Below, in pieces: positions 60,906-64,000 of a DNA stretch of 64,000 bases; the stretch's first letter is position 1, and each line of letters opens with the position of its first letter. Under the pieces are notes generated by a model, which saw only the letters and a program-made list of their open reading frames with translations, was not told the DNA's origin and ran no database searches. Where the stretch lies: contig JACKFH010000003.1 in assembly GCA_020632575.1 (NCBI GenBank), positions 62,001 through 126,000 on the forward strand. Direction: 5' to 3'. Made by a program: the position numbers and the translations under genes. Source of the DNA: Candidatus Omnitrophota bacterium. GTDB taxonomy: Bacteria > Hinthialibacterota > Hinthialibacteria > OLB16.

Positions 60906-62513
60906 TCATTCCGAACCGCGAAGCGAGAGTTCCGCGAGTTTGATGGCATGTTCCCGAACCCGCGGATGTTCATCGGCGAGAGCTGTCAGGATGGTTTCAT
61001 CGGACAGGGCCCCCATGCCACGAAGAGTCCACAGCGCATGCATCCGACCGAGCGGCGATGTCGCCTCATGGACCGCCTTTTCGAGAAGAGGAGTGAAGGA
61101 GGAGTCGCCATCCTCCACGATCAGTCGTTGTGCGGTTTTGCGAACCCAGGAGTTTGGGTGGGAGAGTTTGTCCACCAACTCCTTTTGGGAAAGCCCTTCC
61201 AACACAACGGGATCGTAGGGTGAAGTATCCGAGTCATGGACGATTCGGTAGATACGGCCGGAATCGCTCCCCTCGCGCAGGTCGAGAGTGGAAAGAATGT
61301 CCTCGGGGATGGAGGCGCCGGTTTCGATGATGTCGCGATAGAAGTCGACGACATAAAGCGCGCCATCGGGGCCGATCTCCAGGTTCACCGGCCGGAACCA
61401 CTGATCGCTCGAACGAAGGAACTCGGTCCCCTCCTCGGCCCGTTGCGCCACCATCGAGGCCCCCTTTTCGGAGAGCAGATCCCGGTGCACCAGGTTTTGA
61501 GCGGCGTCGCAAGCGAAGAGATTGCCCGCGTGCGATGCAGGGAATCGCCCCCCCGTGTAGGGAGTGACCCCGCAGGCGGCGGTGAAATAGCCGTTCACTT
61601 TGAGCTGGGTGTCTCGGAAACTGTCGGCCATGGTCTTGGCCCGCATGTTGGTGCGATCGATTCGCCATTGCTGAGGCGCGCTGATTGGAAAGACTTGGGA
61701 GTCGACCCGACCATCGGCGGAAATTTTTTCGCCGGTCGATCGGATCGAAAGATTCGGGTTGCGCGAGAGGTAGTATTCATCGAGCACGACATGCATGCAG
61801 TGCTGCTCGTTGTGACAGATGTACTTGCGCCCCCAATCGTCGAAGGAGAGGCCGAATCCGCCGGGCAATTGTCGCGACGTCGATTCGAATTCGCCGGTCC
61901 ATGGGTTGAATCGAAAGTCCCGGCCGCTCAAATCGACCACTTTGGAATCGTCCCCGGGGCGGTGAACTTTCCCCCCACCGTGACCGTTGGCGGCGTGGAT
62001 CCAGTTGTCCAATCCCCAAGTCAGGTTATTGACACGGTGCTCGGCGTTGCCCTGAGCGAATCCGGTGAGAACCACCTCCTTGATATCGGCCTTGCCATCG
62101 CCATCGGTGTCTTTCAGATAGAGAAGATCGGGGGTGCAGAGAGCGTAAACGCCGCCCCTGAATGGCGCGAGACCGCTTGGGAAGGAGAGCCCCTCCGCGA
62201 AAAGAACCGCCTGGTCGATCTTTCCATCATGATCGGTGTCCTCGAGGCGCCGTATGGTGGCTTTGGTCCCGGGTTCGAGCGCGGGCAACACCTCCATCTC
62301 GCGCATCTCCGCGACATAGACCCGGCCCGATTCATCGAAAGCGATGGCGACCGGATCGACCACATCCGGTTCGGAGGCGAAGAGATCGATCTGAAATCCA
62401 TCCTCGACCTCCATGGTCTTGAGCGATTCCTCGGGAGAAAGCCCAGCCACGGAGGGGGCTTGGCACGCCATAAGAAGAGCGAGCGCCGGAATAAGATATA
62501 TTTTGGGGTTCAT
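60906..62513 (-). CDS. PVC-type membrane-bound dehydrogenase domain protein, C-terminally short
   Basis: The 535-residue protein has a probable lipoprotein signal (LALLMAC, Cys17). A beta-propeller dehydrogenase-like domain typical of the PVC superphylum follows (TIGR02604-like: VDPVAIAFDESGRVYVAEMRE, DTDGDGKADIKEVVLTGF, FRFNPWTGEFESTSRQLPGGFG, APQQWRIDRTNMRAK). It ends with about two HEAT-like repeats and stops at ELSLRGSE. Canonical relatives continue with more HEAT repeats and a CxxCH cytochrome domain, which are missing here. A protein with exactly those parts is encoded upstream at 62547-64000. A ferredoxin gene follows after 3 nt. Confidence 0.85.
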   Translation of the reverse strand: MNPKIYLIPALALLMACQAPSVAGLSPEESLKTMEVEDGFQIDLFASEPDVVDPVAIAFDESGRVYVAEMREMEVLPALEPGTKATIRRLEDTDHDGKIDQAVLFAEGLSFPSGLAPFRGGVYALCTPDLLYLKDTDGDGKADIKEVVLTGFAQGNAEHRVNNLTWGLDNWIHAANGHGGGKVHRPGDDSKVVDLSGRDFRFNPWTGEFESTSRQLPGGFGLSFDDWGRKYICHNEQHCMHVVLDEYYLSRNPNLSIRSTGEKISADGRVDSQVFPISAPQQWRIDRTNMRAKTMADSFRDTQLKVNGYFTAACGVTPYTGGRFPASHAGNLFACDAAQNLVHRDLLSEKGASMVAQRAEEGTEFLRSSDQWFRPVNLEIGPDGALYVVDFYRDIIETGASIPEDILSTLDLREGSDSGRIYRIVHDSDTSPYDPVVLEGLSQKELVDKLSHPNSWVRKTAQRLIVEDGDSSFTPLLEKAVHEATSPLGRMHALWTLRGMGALSDETILTALADEHPRVREHAIKLAELSLRGSE

Positions 62514-62546
62514 TCGATTAACCGCCTTTGATTTCAGTTTATTGGT

Positions 62547-64000
62547 CTATTTGAGCGTTTCAATGAAGGAGAGGAGATCGGCCATATCCTGGGGAGAGAG
62601 TCCGACCTCGAGGTTGGTCGGCATGATCGACTTCTTGGTGTCCTCCAGGTATTCGATGTTCTTGCGAAGGATCGTGTCCTCCTCCGCGCCGCCCCGCCTT
62701 AGGACCACGCTGTTGGGACCCGAGAAAGCCAAGATGCCGGTGAAGATATCGCCATCGACGGTTTCGAGGATGTAGTTGGTGAAGCCGGGATCCACCGATC
62801 GATTGGGGTAAAGGATGCTGGTCAGCAAGGTTTCGCGCGTGTTCGATTTCAGACCGGACCAATCGGGACCGAGTTGCTGCCCTTGCCCCTCCGCGATATG
62901 GCATTGGGTGCAACGCTCCAGATAGATCTTCTTTCCTTTTTCGCGGTCCCCCTCGAGAGTGACCGCCTCGGCGTATTGGTTGTAAAGCTCCGGATCCTCA
63001 TCGGTGGAGAGGGTGGAGAAAATCTGTTTCGCTTTATCCGCGACAGCCGAATCGGGATATCCGAGAAGCAGCGTTTGTCTTTGCGAGTCGAGGATATTCC
63101 CGGGCATCTCCTCCGATTCGATCGCGACCAGGAGTTGCATGGCGCGATCCTGCCGGGCCATCAGGATATCGAGAGCCTGAATCTTCGCTTTCGGGGCGAG
63201 CTGGCTCCAATGATCGATGATGGTTTTTCCGACGCCGGGATGGTCGTAAGTGGAAAGGGTTTCCAGCGCGGCCACCTGAAGAGCCTCGTGGCTTTGACTG
63301 GTGAGGAGTTCGGAGAGCGCTCCGGACACTCGGTCATAGGAGCCGAGGCGCAACATCTTGGCGGATTGGGAGAGGTTCTCCCCCTCCCGATTTTCGAGTC
63401 TCGCGATTTGCTCGGAAATCAAGGTGTCGAGCTCCGGCGAATCCTGTGGGAGGGCTTTGGAGGCGATCTCGACCGCGACGCCGCGAATTTTTTCCGAGGG
63501 GTTTACCAACAGGTCGGCCAACGGCGCCGCGAGTTCCCCGCCATTCGCGACCATTCCTCCGAACAATTCCAAACCCTCCGACAGGCCATCCAGGACGAGC
63601 ATCTGGACCGGCTCTTTGACCGAGGGTTGTCCGATCGCGGCAAGGAGTCTCCGGATGTCCTCGGTTTGCCCCTTTGTGCCGACCAGCTTCGAAAGCTCTT
63701 CGATCAACGAATCGATTCCCTCGGTGGAGTCTCCGACCTCCGGAATCAGGATCTCGAGAAACTCAACGGTGTCGGATCCGATGGAACTCAGGATGGCTCT
63801 GCGAACCCAGGGATCGGCGGCGTCTTTACGGGCGATGCCCGCGAGGGCCTCGATTCTTCCCGGGAGATCGACCTCGCCGAGAGTGAGGGCGGCCTGGAAA
63901 CGAACTCGCGGGTCGGGGTCATCGGCCAACTGGAGAATTCTTTCCTGAATCCCCTCATGATCTATCGACCATGAGGGGATGCTTAGAGACATTGAAAGCA
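62547..64000 (-). CDS. PVC-type HEAT-repeat and heme-binding (CxxCH) protein, runs off the window
   Basis: This is the C-terminal part of a PVC-type protein. It consists of HEAT repeats (ADDPDPRVRFQAALTLGEVD, DAADPWVRRAILSSIG, ...) and a TIGR02603-like heme-c region with the CxxCH motif KIYLERCTQCHIAEGQGQQLGP. The tail ends ETVDGDIFTGILAFSG ... MADLLSFIETL. An ATG at 63992 exists, but the frame stays open to the window edge. A heme-c protein needs export and no signal peptide follows that ATG, so the true start probably lies beyond the window. It is 33 bp upstream of the dehydrogenase-domain gene on the same strand. Confidence 0.85.
   Translation of the reverse strand, partial: LSMSLSIPSWSIDHEGIQERILQLADDPDPRVRFQAALTLGEVDLPGRIEALAGIARKDAADPWVRRAILSSIGSDTVEFLEILIPEVGDSTEGIDSLIEELSKLVGTKGQTEDIRRLLAAIGQPSVKEPVQMLVLDGLSEGLELFGGMVANGGELAAPLADLLVNPSEKIRGVAVEIASKALPQDSPELDTLISEQIARLENREGENLSQSAKMLRLGSYDRVSGALSELLTSQSHEALQVAALETLSTYDHPGVGKTIIDHWSQLAPKAKIQALDILMARQDRAMQLLVAIESEEMPGNILDSQRQTLLLGYPDSAVADKAKQIFSTLSTDEDPELYNQYAEAVTLEGDREKGKKIYLERCTQCHIAEGQGQQLGPDWSGLKSNTRETLLTSILYPNRSVDPGFTNYILETVDGDIFTGILAFSGPNSVVLRRGGAEEDTILRKNIEYLEDTKKSIMPTNLEVGLSPQDMADLLSFIETLK

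Overview
The window is a gene-dense bacterial chromosome segment of moderately high G+C. It holds no rRNA, no tRNA that I could recognise, no prophage and no CRISPR array. The cell is diderm: the window encodes an apolipoprotein N-acyltransferase (Lnt), several lipoproteins with lipoboxes, a glycosyltransferase-51 peptidoglycan polymerase, an outer-membrane beta-barrel protein and a Na+-NQR complex. The PVC-type membrane dehydrogenase/heme-binding proteins at the right end, with NIPSNAP, ThuA, Gfo/Idh/MocA, HAF-repeat, YdjC, BatA/VWA and pectate-lyase-like secreted proteins, suggest a Planctomycetota/Verrucomicrobiota-like organism or a neighbouring candidate phylum (for example Hydrogenedentota or Sumerlaeota). 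That placement is inferred from gene content only.

Layout. 0.5-3.4 kb (minus): envelope operon DUF368 polyprenyl-phosphate translocase - yacG - lnt. 3.5-6.4 kb: NIPSNAP protein, palindromic repeats and a pectate-lyase-like secreted protein with a frameshift in its signal peptide. 6.5-8.9 kb (minus): nitrogen operon amt - PII - a zinc-ribbon/HTH protein, closed by a clear intrinsic terminator. 9.2-16.3 kb (plus): TIGR03663-type membrane glycosyltransferase, NHL-repeat protein, acpS, two hypothetical proteins, yicC, gmk. 16.3-19.9 kb (minus): two GT4 glycosyltransferases and mtgA. 20.1-25 kb (plus): hisS, a hicAB toxin-antitoxin pair with a palindromic operator, a BatA/VWA membrane protein and an unknown partner. 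25-33 kb (minus): DUF6263-like protein, an incomplete Opp/Dpp transporter (one permease and one binding protein), an N-terminal transketolase half, a class I aminotransferase and dnaB.

33.2-38.6 kb (plus): a pair of inverted perfect DnaA boxes, then ruvX, a response regulator, a YdjC deacetylase, an SDR, a response regulator-diguanylate cyclase, a second PII protein and ilvE. 38.6-41.5 kb (minus): fapA-like (DUF342), a small lipoprotein and a HAF-repeat protein. 42-50 kb (plus): complete nqrABCDEF, its flavin transferase apbE and a sulfatase-modifying-factor-like secreted protein. 50-53 kb: Gfo/Idh/MocA oxidoreductase with a terminator, and an MmgE/PrpD protein. 53-56 kb (minus): GT39 glycosyltransferase, PIN toxin with a coiled-coil antitoxin candidate, ThuA protein. 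56.3-60.6 kb (plus): beta-barrel outer-membrane protein, CHASE2-class III cyclase, short FG-GAP/VCBS protein. 60.6-64 kb (minus): the C-terminal HEAT/cytochrome part of a PVC-type protein (runs off the window), a truncated PVC-type dehydrogenase and a 2Fe-2S ferredoxin.

The observations most worth a second look are: the DnaA-box palindrome beside dnaB; the interrupted PVC dehydrogenase pair; an 87-bp palindromic element that supplies the last codons of the pectate-lyase gene; a multi-hairpin cruciform-like repeat at 29.1 kb; the amt-PII-zinc-ribbon/HTH operon; the unassigned antitoxin of the PIN toxin; and two probable frameshifts.
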